Shown one piece after another: positions 23,509 to 33,735 of a stretch of 64,000 bases of DNA. The notes below the pieces were generated by a model. That model worked only from the letters and a program-made list of their open reading frames with translations, searched no databases and was not told where the DNA came from. Both the position numbers and the translations under genes were made by a program. Every line of letters begins with the position of its first letter. The stretch's first letter is position 1. The DNA is from Earliella scabrosa. Its lineage: Eukaryota; Basidiomycota; Agaricomycetes; Polyporales; Polyporaceae. Location of the stretch: the NCBI GenBank assembly GCA_022605405.1, contig JABYQQ010000012.1, forward strand, positions 930,001-994,000. The letters are read 5' to 3'.

Positions 23509-25657
23509 TTATGCCATCCCTTGTAGTACACCCTGCACCACCTCCTCTTGCCTAGCCAGCCACAATCCGAATGCTGGCGTCCTCAGCCACCTCTCATAGA
23601 ACTCCCGCTGCTTCGCGTTGCTCTTGAACGGGAGCGGCGACCCGTGCGCCTTCAGCGAGGCGAAGAACGCCGCATCGTGGAACGGCTTCAGTCTCGCCAC
23701 GAGGTTGGAACGAGACTCGCTTGGTGTCGGTATGAGAGTTTGGAGGTATCGCTGGAGGGGGACGAGGAGAGCAGTCGTGCGCGAGGTCAGGTGCTGGCGA
23801 AGTACTTCGGATGCATTCCGTTCTGAGGTGATACGTTCAGGGTCAGGCTGGTCTATGCAAAGCCACCCTCACTTACTGCTTTGCTCTGTGCCTCGACAAG
23901 CCTGTTCAAGCTGCTTGAGGATCGAGTGATCTCGCGAGGTGTAGCGTTTGTGGGTGGACTTCCACCCGGGAGATGGACCGATTACTATCCCTTGGTGCGC
24001 ACCGGCCTTCTTCTCCGAGCTTCTACACGCATCATGAGTCATATTCCGAGAAGTTCCATAGACGAGCACACTCACGTCTGTGGTGGCCCCAGGCTGAGTA
24101 TGTGGGGCCAGTGTTTGCACGCCCGTTCAAAGAACGGATTCGTCACTCCAAGTAGCAGACCCGCTTTCGGCGGACGGGGGTTGACCAGTGTAGTATGGTC
24201 CGCGTCGTGAATGGTGAAGAATGGTCGAAAGTCACCCGACAGGGGTATCTGCGTCGTAGGGTAAGCTAACACGACCAAATTGGAGGTTGGAAGCATACGT
24301 ACAGGACGCAGCAAGTCTCGTAGCCACCAGATGGCTGCGCTCGTCATGGAAGGGGAGGGTCCGTATATCAAGATAGGCTCGCTCAGCACGACGCATTCCC
24401 AGATGGACCACATGTGAGACAAGACTGCTTCAAGATAGCCCAGTATTGGTGGATCGTTGGGGCATATCGAGGCGAGGAGCTGTAGGCTATGAGCACCTGT
24501 GCTTCGTTGCACCGAGTGACTGATTCACCCACTTGCATATCGGTCTCGCTTCTTCTCCCCGGCGATACAGCAGACATAGACTGCTGCGTCTCGATTGCTT
24601 CGGGTATCTCAACGTGCATCACGGTGCCCAAGAAACCCAGTTCGACATTAGTTCCCGGAGTGGGATCTGGCCTTCTTTTCCGGTATACATGAGCAAGGCT
24701 ACATCGCATGGAGAGACTGTTTCGCGTGACGTACCAACTGCCAATGTTATGACATGCCGCTTCGAGCATGGGCCCGCCATGGCTCATGAAGGACGGCGCA
24801 AGTTTACGAATCAGGGTATCAAACAGCGATGGGTATGGGAGGTGCGTCAGTATGACTATTGACGTCTGCGTCCAACGTTAGGGATGGCCTAGTGCTTCAC
24901 AAAAGATCTCCGACCTGTTGGTATCCGCGCTTGGAAGAATCATCCTTCGTGCGCGTGAAGCATGAGAATCCGTAGATGAAGCCGTCCACAGTGGTCGGTC
25001 GAGGGGCGCCAGAAAGCCACTCTTCGCCCTCTACAGGCTCCCGTGGGCGTATTCGGAATGAATGTGTTTGCGAGCCCTCTTCAAAATGCGAAGAATCCGG
25101 AAATGAAGAAAACGCGCTGCAGGAACACATTAGGCACATTCTGAAAATGCGATCGCGAAACTGACATGTTCTGTGCCTCAGAATGTGATAGGCAGAGTGG
25201 TGGCCACATACTGGTAATCTTTGGACCGACTTCGAGGTCAAAGTTCACTGCGCGATCGAGCAATCCTTCGGCAAATGCATACCGACCGTTCAAGCGTGAA
25301 CTCACCTGTGGCAAGGCCAAGAATCCATCTCCTCAACTTCGCGACCTTCTCCGGCCCCATCGCAAGCCCATCCAGACTCAATCTTGTCCTGTGCATAGCA
25401 GTATGGGGCATACGCGGTAGCGTCTTCGAGCGCGACACTCGTCTGCGGGCCGGGTTGGGAGGAAGCGACTTCTCCACGAGGTTGGGAGAAGACGGAGACT
25501 TGAGCTGTCCATTCATGCTGGGTGTCCTACCGGGCCCGATGGGAGCATTCCCGCCTGAACTTGACGCGTGCGTGAGGATGCGTGGGCGGGCGGTGGGCGA
25601 GTGCGGAGGGAGCGAGAGGTCAGTGAGCCCAATGTCAGCCTCGAGCTCGTCGTCCAT
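23509..25657 (-). CDS. DENND6-type DENN-domain Rab exchange factor, about 580 aa
   Basis: Nine exons join in phase: 25657-25306, 25247-25166, 25116-24915, 24865-24735, 24671-24533, 24479-24303, 24248-24076, 24019-23877 and 23852-23509. The conserved DENND6/AVL9-like order is visible: LRRWILGLATVNFDLEVGP, AFSSFPDSSHFEEGSQTHSF, DGFIYGFSCFTRTKDDSSKR, VILTHLPYPSLFDTL, FLGTVMHVEIPE, WECVVLSEPILIYGPSPSM, LSGDFRPFFTIHDADHTTLV, and a C-terminal block ending LPFKSNAKQREFYERWL. DENND6 proteins act as GEFs for endosomal Rabs such as Rab14 in animals, and the fungal partner is unknown. An in-frame ATG at 25675, or upstream exons, could extend the N-terminus. It converges on the Mim1-like gene, leaving 214 bp between stops. 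Confidence 0.87.
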
Positions 25658-25945
25658 AGTAGCACGAGTCATTCGAATACAGGTAGAAGGAGGAGATGAT
25701 GCAGAGGGCAAGTTGGAATCGTCTGAAGTCGTGAGTGGAGGTAGAGGTTCAAGGGCAACTCCACACGTGCACCCGACGCATCCTTGGGTTCCTCGTTTCC
25801 ATCTTCTGAGTCCTGCCACCATCACCTCCTGGTTGCACCCTCGTCCCTCGTTCTGCCGACTCGGCCCGAGGTCGAATAAGGATGACCTGACCTGACAGAG
25901 AGACCCTACCGTATCATTGCCATCGGAAACAGTAGGCTGAATAGG

Positions 25946-26150
25946 ATGGTAGGAGCCATGGGCACTGTGGGCGGAATGCGAGAGACAGGTACGTGGGGCT
26001 GGTTGTACTCTTTCTATGGCGAGTTGGTGTAGTTGTTGCGCATGTCATTATCCGTACGGCATTGACATATCAACAGGAAGGCTGCGCGGGCCCGCGTCAA
26101 GGATGCAAGGCGGACAGTTCCTGGACACGTTCCGTGACCAGGTCTCCTGA
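25946..26150 (+). pseudogene. Decayed copy of the small gene found at 62879-63372
   Basis: An exon-like start (ATGGTAGGAGCC ... GAGACAG at 25946-25988) is followed by a GTACGT donor and, at 26076, a CAG acceptor. The next about 35 bp match 63000-63034 with only a few differences. The intact copy has the same order: a short first exon beginning ATGGCAGGAGC, an intron, then the shared block coding AARARVKDA. Here the spliced frame no longer reads that peptide, and a stop follows about 70 bp on. I therefore read it as a truncated, frameshifted relative. The resemblance is short, so confidence is moderate. Confidence 0.45.
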
Positions 26151-26445
26151 GGAGTAAATACGAGTCCGTCTGGGGTAGCAACTCGCGTGGCTTCGTGTTT
26201 CAAGTGGATATACGTGGCAGGTTACTCCCGCGGGACCGCTGACACCGCCGGGCAGCTCGGGCGAGAGTATTCCTCATTCCACGTGGCCGCCGTCTCCGGA
26301 CCGCACTCCGCGTGCCAGTCGCGACAACATGGAGTGAAATTGTTCTGAGCCTACCAGGTCAAGCCGAGCATAGATCAGACGATCGCTGACGGGTTTATTC
26401 TTGTTGGGCGTGTTACAACATGATATGTACGGTACATTGACATAT

Positions 26446-27411
26446 TCAAGGGCAGCTACAGTTCGGAGGGTGGACAGATGCACAAGGGAACGGATGGATA
26501 GCACACGTGGGTGCGCCTCCTCGCACCCACAGTGTTCCGAATCCTGGTAGGGGGCCCGAGCGAAAACGGACAACAAGACAGCCTCGGTCCCCAAACCAGC
26601 GAATGCGACACGAGCTGAGGCGGCTGCGATTGCACGGTCGAGGCAGTCCGTTCTTGTCGTGGTCCCATGCGCCGGGGAGGCTTCGGACATCCAGCCCGTG
26701 GTCCGTCAGGTTGGCGAGGATGTCTCCCTCCGCAGGGTTGCGTGCGAGACGGTTGAGGAGGACGAGCGATCTCTTGTAGAGAGTCAGCTCGGGGTATGCG
26801 CAGCAGATGCCATCAGGAGAAATGGAGTTTATCAGCGCGGTGCTGCTCGAGAACGCGATGGGCACAGAGGGCGAGCTGGGGAAGGCAGGGGTGCCGGTGA
26901 TAAAGACGTTGATCTGGACTGTGCCGCGACGTAGCAAACACACACGGGATATGCCGGCGAAAGCAGTGAGCGGGCTGACGTGGCAGTAGTCGGAGTTGTG
27001 GTCGAGGGGGATTTGCTCCCCATAGCGGACGAATCCCTCGGATCGGAAATAAGCCAGGAGAGCTTCGCTCCCTTGTTCCTGGACGTAGAACGCGTACGGT
27101 TCGGGGATGTTCATGTCGAGGAGGAAAGCGAAGGCGGCGGCGCCGCCCAGCACGGCGTCCGTGTCTCTCATGACGGCCTGGAGATCGTCCTGCTTGTCGA
27201 CAACCCTGGCGGCGGGACTTGTGAGCCGTTGGTGACGCAACGAGTGTGGATATGATGCTTACCCGGTTAAGAACACAGCAAGTCGCCCTTTCAGAACCAC
27301 GTTCGCGACGGTGGAGAGCACGGGGTGAACGCCGCGACAATGGATGAGAATAGAGGGGGTGTCCATGTAGGACTCGAGCACGATTCCGAGCGTGAATTCG
27401 AGTACATCCAT
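26446..27411 (-). CDS. F-box-like/NTase-like family member 1 (acidic triad lost), about 302 aa
   Basis: Exons 27411-27263 and 27205-26446 join in phase, and an additional upstream exon is possible. The first exon (MDVLEFTLGIVLESYMDTPS, then HCRGVHPVLSTVANVVL) aligns with the F-box-like leaders of the paralogues at 39.1-40.2 kb and 48.5 kb. The second exon aligns throughout its length: AVLGGAAAFAFL stands where the third copy has the NTase motif VVSGSAALKFF, PYAFYV replaces DLDIYV, and VQINVF replaces HVDIV. Conserved C-terminal blocks (ISPDGICCAYPELTLYKRS, RWFGDRGCLVV) confirm paralogy. All three expected carboxylates are missing, so it is probably a non-catalytic relative, if it is folded at all. 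Confidence 0.72.
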
Positions 27412-28595
27412 CGTGTAGTTGGTGGAGGGGGTGGCATTGTCGACGGTCCACTTGCCGGATTATATACAAAACGGTGGAGGGTAGGGAAGGACTGAGGAGA
27501 CGTACCAAACTGCCTGCTGCACCCAGAGTGGGGTGGAAAGCCCGGCAATGCGGAGGTTCACACGATGGCGACCTCGGTCCATATCGTTGCATTTGGGTCT
27601 CCGTAGAAGCATGTCGCGCTTTGGCAAAACATACGTACAGACCATTGGGTAGATGCGGACGTAGGTCAAGGGTGGGTCGAAAGAGGTGTGCGCGGGCGCG
27701 TAGTTAGTCCACGCGTACACGTGGCTACCCATTTCTGTACGATCCGCTTGGCAGTGCTTGCTTCTTGCCTCAGTGCTCTGATCACTGTCGCTGCTGGCGG
27801 TTCCGCGGGGTTAGTCGGTGCGGCTTTGCGCCATTCGCATGGTCGTCCTGTATCTGTTGCTGAACGTGAGTCGTCACGGCGTAGACGGACTAGTTGCTTT
27901 CCTCTAATCACAACTCAAATACTCCACCCTCGATGGTACAGGGCCTCGATAGTTAGGCACAACATTTGGTGAGTGTCATATGTGTGTCGGTCGGGGCTCG
28001 GTGTGACACCTCCCAAAATGGGGAATTCCCGACTCAGAAATTTCAGCCTTCTGTTGAAATTGGCTGATCAGGGTTCGGGTCCCGCTGTCAACACAATTCC
28101 GTGGACTCCCCGGAGTCTGCCCTTCCCGCACTACGATCATCACTCGGAAGCACAGCGATCCGTGTTCATGTTTGTTCGATGTGTTCTGCGAAATGAGCTG
28201 TCCAGCCTGATGAACGATATCATTTTGAGGATCGTTGTGCGCATGCTGATATCTGCTGTTGATGACAGGTTGTTCCCGGACGGTTCTTGTCTGGTCGCGG
28301 ACAACCGTTTGGGTGTGACCGTAGCCATACCAGGCCTCAGCATCATTTGCGTTTCGAAGGGGGCGGCTTCTGCAGGATCCGAATCCCCTGGCTCCGTTCT
28401 GGCCCTCGATTAGCCAAGCGACCACCAACGTTCGGGCTTCCATACCTCCATCGTACTCCTCCTTTCGCGTGGCGGCTGTGGGAGAATCGGTGTCCTAGAA
28501 GCAGTGGGTTGTGAATACTTTTTGTCAACGACAGGAGAGCACCTTGCAGCTTTCCCCCTCCTCTCACGCCCAGCCTCCGAGTCCTGCGTTTTGCT
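27412..28595. other. Intergenic region with no supported gene
   Basis: Several 80-150-residue open frames exist (for example 27973-28413, plus strand), but none has domains, matching splice sites or a clear start context. The region includes the promoter of the minus-strand F-box/NTase-like gene. No transposon terminus was seen. Confidence 0.4.
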
Positions 28596-29249
28596 ATGGC
28601 CTCGCTCTGCCGCTGGATCGCGCGAAAGGCGGACCCCTTCCGTCTCCCCATCGAGCTCCCTCCCCTGGACGTCTATGCTTCTGGCATGGTTCGGGTCTTC
28701 ACCGATTCCGAGGACACCCTTCATCCCTTCAACGCGATTTTCGTGTGCGACATGATCTCCCGCCCTGACGGCCCGATCAGCGTAGGCAGACGCGTCGTTA
28801 TACACGAGTATCGTGCGGGCGCCGCTCCGGCTCATCAATCGGGCGAACCTGGGAGGTACGGGTGGACCGGCGGGTGTGAGATCGAAGGCGACGTCGTCGA
28901 AGTGCGTCTCATGGAGAGGACTTTCGTCCAGCTTGTGGTCAAGAGCGAGAAGACTACGTGCATCCGTTATGCGTACTTGTCGGTGCCGTACGCATGCGCC
29001 CGCCTGTCGTATAGCCGTCGGATCAAGAGGTGGTTCTCCAGACTTCCCCACTCCCGCGAGCTCCCGGCTCTCCTCAGAAGCCCGAGTGCGCTGTCTTTCT
29101 CTCCGAGTGCACAGGAGTCTTTCGTGTACGGATCGACGATCAGTTTCCCTGGTATGTTTCTTTCAGCTTCTCTCGTATCATTGCATTCTAACCGATCTAA
29201 AGTATCCTACGAGATAGACAGTCTCTCAGAGGACATGCTATACGCGTAG
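28596..29249 (+). CDS. Hypothetical protein, up to 217 aa
   Basis: A single open frame starts MASLCRWIARKADPFRLPIE and has an amphipathic, beta-rich-looking centre (HPFNAIFVCDMISRPDGPIS, VVEVRLMERTFVQLVVKSE). A GTATGT donor near 29152 and an AAG acceptor near 29203 suggest the last exon may be spliced differently. A 213-residue frame on the opposite strand overlaps it, but the plus-strand frame has the better residue composition. No family is recognised. It lies between the F-box/NTase-like gene and the Helitron 3' side and could be a captured or lineage-specific gene. Confidence 0.4.
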   Translation: MASLCRWIARKADPFRLPIELPPLDVYASGMVRVFTDSEDTLHPFNAIFVCDMISRPDGPISVGRRVVIHEYRAGAAPAHQSGEPGRYGWTGGCEIEGDVVEVRLMERTFVQLVVKSEKTTCIRYAYLSVPYACARLSYSRRIKRWFSRLPHSRELPALLRSPSALSFSPSAQESFVYGSTISFPGMFLSASLVSLHSNRSKVSYEIDSLSEDMLYA

Positions 29250-32200
29250 GATTGTAATGTCGCTGGTCTTGGTGAGTGTGCTTGAGGTGTTCCCCTGGGA
29301 TGCTATCTAATTCATCTCCTCATCCCTGTGTCAGGGCTCAGCCCATGGCCGCACGTCCTGTCGATCATCGGGGTCTGTGTATGTCTTGAACTAGCTTGTT
29401 TTGGCTCGCGCCAATCTCAATGTAACATGTCGTGTTTCTTGATTTTTCTATAACGGTGGATGCCTCACTCGACCGGAGCTGAGGTCAGGCGGTACACGCG
29501 AGATTGTGGTCTGAGTATCCCGTGTACCGTGCCCTGCCATGTTCGCATATAAAGTTCTCCGCGGGGCCCGTCGTGTAAGGGGGGGTACAGAGGGTACTGG
29601 CCTGCGAGAGCAAGCGTATTCGCGTGGACGCGACTGCACTGTCGCAATCACGCGGGTAGGCCAAGCAGGTGAGCGTCGTAAGCAACCTTCGTCGCGTGGT
29701 CTAAGGTATCAAGTCTCCTAAGCTCATTCCTTAGCTCCTGGGATGGGCGGGTGTGTATTTTCTTCATAGCGAACGGCCGGAGAATAGCTAGCCCACGGAT
29801 GTTACGCACGCGAGAGAGCATGACATAGACTCCTTGCAGACTGAGGGAGCTGGCAGGATCTACGATCGCGTAGTCTAGAGACCTCCCCTGAGCCTTGTAG
29901 TCTGTATACGCATACGCTGGCAACAGTGGCAGCTGAGTCCTTGTGATCGTGACGACGTCAGCTAGTTCTGTGCGAGAATTGCGAGTCCATGTGAATGTGG
30001 TTGACTCCGGGAATATCGGTACTATGTCAACATCAGCCGTCTCGGACACTTTGCCTGCTCCTGCGATTTCAACGTATACTACTACAGGGTATCGAACTCC
30101 GTCAATTTCTTCATAACGGATGTTGCGAACCGTGCCAGTGGCTCCGTTCACGACGTGCTTGGTGAATGCTAGATTCTCTTGTACCATTACTTTCATTCCT
30201 GGAAAGAGTGGAAGCTTTCCAAGGCTGTCGCGCGTTATTGAGGACGGCAGCTTCCACACCTTGTTCCGATCCTCCTGATCTAGAGGAGCGCCTGCGAAGT
30301 GGTCGCGTGCATGGTACAAATTGACATCCTCTGCGATGGTGTGGGCGTGATGGCGCAGCAAACGGAGATTCAAGAGGTCCCGAACTTTCTTTCTTCCTAC
30401 GATAATCGGTGCATTGTGGAACTTGCATAGGGACTCTCGGTCCAGTCTATAGATGTTCTGGAGTAGACGCTGTTGTAAGGTATGGTAGTCGTCAGAGCTC
30501 CCGGTTCGCCGGGCTCCCTCACTCTCCCCCACCCGAACACGGGCGAGAAGATCTGCATACGAGAGGTCCCCGCTCTGTCTCTGATTCTTGCGCAGGATGA
30601 CTACCTTGTTCACGAGTCGCCAGAGATACGCGCCTTTTAGAGCGCTGACACCGGTCTTGTTTTGCGCGTCTGCCAGGTCCGGGTTGCTGACCAATCTGTT
30701 GCTGTAGAGCGGGCTGCCTTTCACTGGCTTCAGTTGCCCAAAATCACCTGTGAATATGACATTGACCCCTCCGAATGGTAGGTCTTCCGCTCTCCCCTTC
30801 ATTCCCTTGGCATGCTGAAGCCTTGACGACAGCTCAGACAAGAACGTAGCACTCAACATTGACACCTCGTCGATGATCAGATACTCCACACATTCCCAGA
30901 TGCTGCAAAGCTCTTGAAGATTCCGTGACCTAGTTGCTGGCAGCATGGCAAGTGAGTGAATCGTGTATCCTCCAATGAGCAGCGCGGCCGCCCCTGTCGG
31001 TGCGCTCACGAGGATCTCATGCCGTCTGCCACTTAGTTCAAAAAGCCGCAGGATTGAGTTGACAACATGGGACTTTCCTGTTCCTCCGACGCCTCCCACG
31101 AACATCAACAATTGTTCTCCGCCGTTGCACACGTGCTCGGCCACAATATCGTATGCACGTAGCTGGTCCTCATTGCTCTGTAAGTTCTTCTCGACGATAA
31201 CCTGCCGCACGATGTTCATCATCGCATCGTGACTTGACTGTACAGATGGTGCGTTGCTGCTTCCGCTTCCTTCTCCGTCTGCTAGGTGAGTTACATCGAG
31301 AACGGGTGGCAAACCAAGTCGCGGTCGTACACGTCGTCCTCCGTCTGACTCGGAGAGAATGCACGCTGGTCGTCGCTTCCTCTTCAATGAACGCATTACT
31401 GCATGCTCTACGTCTGCGGCTTGTTGCTGCGACGCATCAATGATGTCCGCGGTGCCGTAGGGTATGTTTGGGACGTCGACTGGGGCAGCATAGCAGTGGT
31501 CTACTGCATGCCGGGCAGGAAGAGTGATCATCGCATCTAAAGCGCCGCCGAGAGAGTTGTCTATGCTGACGTTCACGTCCTCCATTCCATCTTCCGGGCC
31601 GTCGGCGGGGATGTTGTTCCTATCACCGTTGTCAATCATCCAACATGGGTCGGGGGTGGGGGAACGCCGCATTGTATGTGCACCTCTCTCCGCGGCGGCC
31701 TTGGCTCTCCGAGTTGCCGTCGCCTTGTCCCGCGCATCTCGGCACTCCGAGAGTACATTCATATTGTGAATAATAGTCATGTGTTCACGGGGGATGTCTG
31801 CTTGATAACGCTCATAGGCATCATGCCACGTCTCCTCCGGGTCCTTCAAATCTTTTGGATGTCTCCATGGCCGGAACAGAATGAGCATTGTGCGCGCCCA
31901 CCGTTCTCGTTCCTCAGATGATCTGTCATAGCGCGGGATTTTGTTCCCTAGTATCACCGGGACCACCCACACCACCCTCTTCCGAAGCATGTGTGTCGAG
32001 TGCTGGGGGTGTTCCTCTTGGAACAGGCCGCGGTCCTGCTCCGGACGACCACGCTGAGGCCTTCCGTTGGTGGCTTGGCGATTTTCGTGACGCCTGACTT
32101 CTCTGTCCTTTGTTACCTTCTCCGTCAGGCCCACAAATTCATACAATGACATCTTCTCAAAGGTACGGTCCTCCGGGCGAAAAAGGTAGTCGTGTTGCTG

Positions 32201-33018
32201 GTTTAACGCAGAGATGGAACCCGAGTTCAGGGTGAGTGTCACGTTCTCCTCTGATTGATCGTCTGGCGGAATGACAATGGTCTCCACCTCCTCACCTCCG
32301 GCACTGGAGTCAGCATCACTCGGTGTAACCTCCTCCCCAGAGAGGTCCATGTCTACGTCGCCCTCCTCTTCGACGGCTCCGGCATGTGTAGGGGGGCAGG
32401 GCTGATTGTGTTCCTCGTCAGCTTGGACAACATCCTCTTCTGCAAACTCCTCGGTAGACTCCTCCGGTGTGGGATGCAGAGGATCGCCGTCCACCGATAT
32501 CCAATACCTCGCCATCAGTCTCTCGAATGACCCAAAGTGCAAGAGGCGGAACCGGTGGCTGGTATAGTGGTCTCCGCCACCAACTAAATAGCTCATGACC
32601 TGTTGTTGTGAGATCTCTTGCCTAGCTAACATGCTGTTCACGAGGATGGTGAGTGCGCCTGTGTCATGTTTTGTCTGCCAGTCCGTAACGTCCTTGTACT
32701 TAGCGGAAGTTCTGTTGATCGCGTATAGCAGCGCGGAAAGACCGAGATGAGCTGGGAGGGAGGATTTTGTGATATAATCAGTGACGTAATAGATGAGTGC
32801 CTTCGCTCCTTCGCCAGAACCGATATGTTTGATATCCATGTTTGCTTTCATAAGAAACACGACTAGATCATTGTAGTTCGCGATACGGGGGTGTAGCCTT
32901 CGCAGTAATATAGATCCTGTCTCCTCGTCTACAACCGTCTCGGGTCTGGTGGAGCCATCAATGCGCATACGACAATTCTCGTCCGAGCGTGGCTCCCCTC
33001 GTTTGAGGTATTTCCAGC

Positions 33019-33735
33019 TAGTGTTGCAGGGTCCAGTCCTACGACCGGTCGAGAACTGCAAAATGACCTGACCAGAACTGAAAAGAACCGGACCAGAACC
33101 GGAAAATTATCAGTCAAGTTATCGGTTCAGTTCCAGTTATTTTTTTCAGCCGTATATCAGAACCGGTCCATAACCGGTCCCGACCGGTCATGAACCGGTA
33201 CAAATAGTACGCCATATTGTAGCCAATAATTCTACGATTCCAACGGTATATAACACTATATACTTTGAATGGGAATTGAGGGTGCTATGTTCAAAATAAA
33301 CTTGCCCATTTTGGGACAGATGGGCTGTCTTTTGAGCTGACAAATGCCAGCATACCCAATCTGGTAGCATAGGCGCCGGGCCCACCGCCCAAGCGCCCGC
33401 GGAAAACTCCGAAAACAAACCATCTGTCCCAATATGGGCAAGTTTATTTTGAACATAGCACGTTCAGTTTTGATCCAAAACATATAGTTATATATACCGT
33501 TAGATTCCCACGGCTCTGGGCTACGTTTTCAGCAAAAGTTGAAATTTCAGCACAGCCGCTTTTCAACCAGTCAAGGACCGGTCATAACCGAGAACCGGAC
33601 CGAGGTTCGGTTCAGTTATGGTAGAACCGAACATTTGGTCCGGTTCTCTCAAATCGGACTGGTCAAGTTCGGTTAAAAGTCCGGTTATCTCCGGAGAGGT
33701 CAAAAAACCGAACTTGACCGGACCCTGCAACACTA
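33019..33735. mobile_element. hAT-type MITE (717 bp) inserted in the Helitron gene
   Basis: The terminal inverted repeats are TAGTGTTGCAGGGTCC at 33019 and its complement ending CAACACTA at 33735. An 8-bp target duplication TTTCCAGC lies at 33011-33018 and 33736-33743. TIR sequence and 8-bp duplication fit the hAT superfamily. There is no transposase frame, so it is non-autonomous. Subterminal DNA is full of short ACCGGTC/GACCGG-like motifs, as in hAT subterminal repeats. Much of the element is self-complementary, with a strong internal inverted repeat (separate entry). Confidence 0.9.
33282..33461. repeat. Inverted repeat inside the hAT MITE
   Basis: A 42-bp arm at 33282-33323 (starts GTGCTATGTTCAAAATAAAC) is almost exactly reverse-complementary to 33420-33461, with one difference seen. 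The 96-bp loop is GC-rich. Weaker self-complementarity extends outwards (an ACGGTATATA-type block on each side). It may be a nested foldback element or just the core of a palindromic MITE. Confidence 0.85.

Noticed and set aside
28410..29051. A 213-residue minus-strand open frame
   Set aside because: Overlaps the plus-strand hypothetical frame at 28596-29249, which has the better composition; neither is certain.
29440..29647. Helitron 3' terminus with hairpin and CTRR
   Set aside because: GC-rich palindromes are present, but no convincing hairpin followed by CTRR at the right distance could be fixed by eye.
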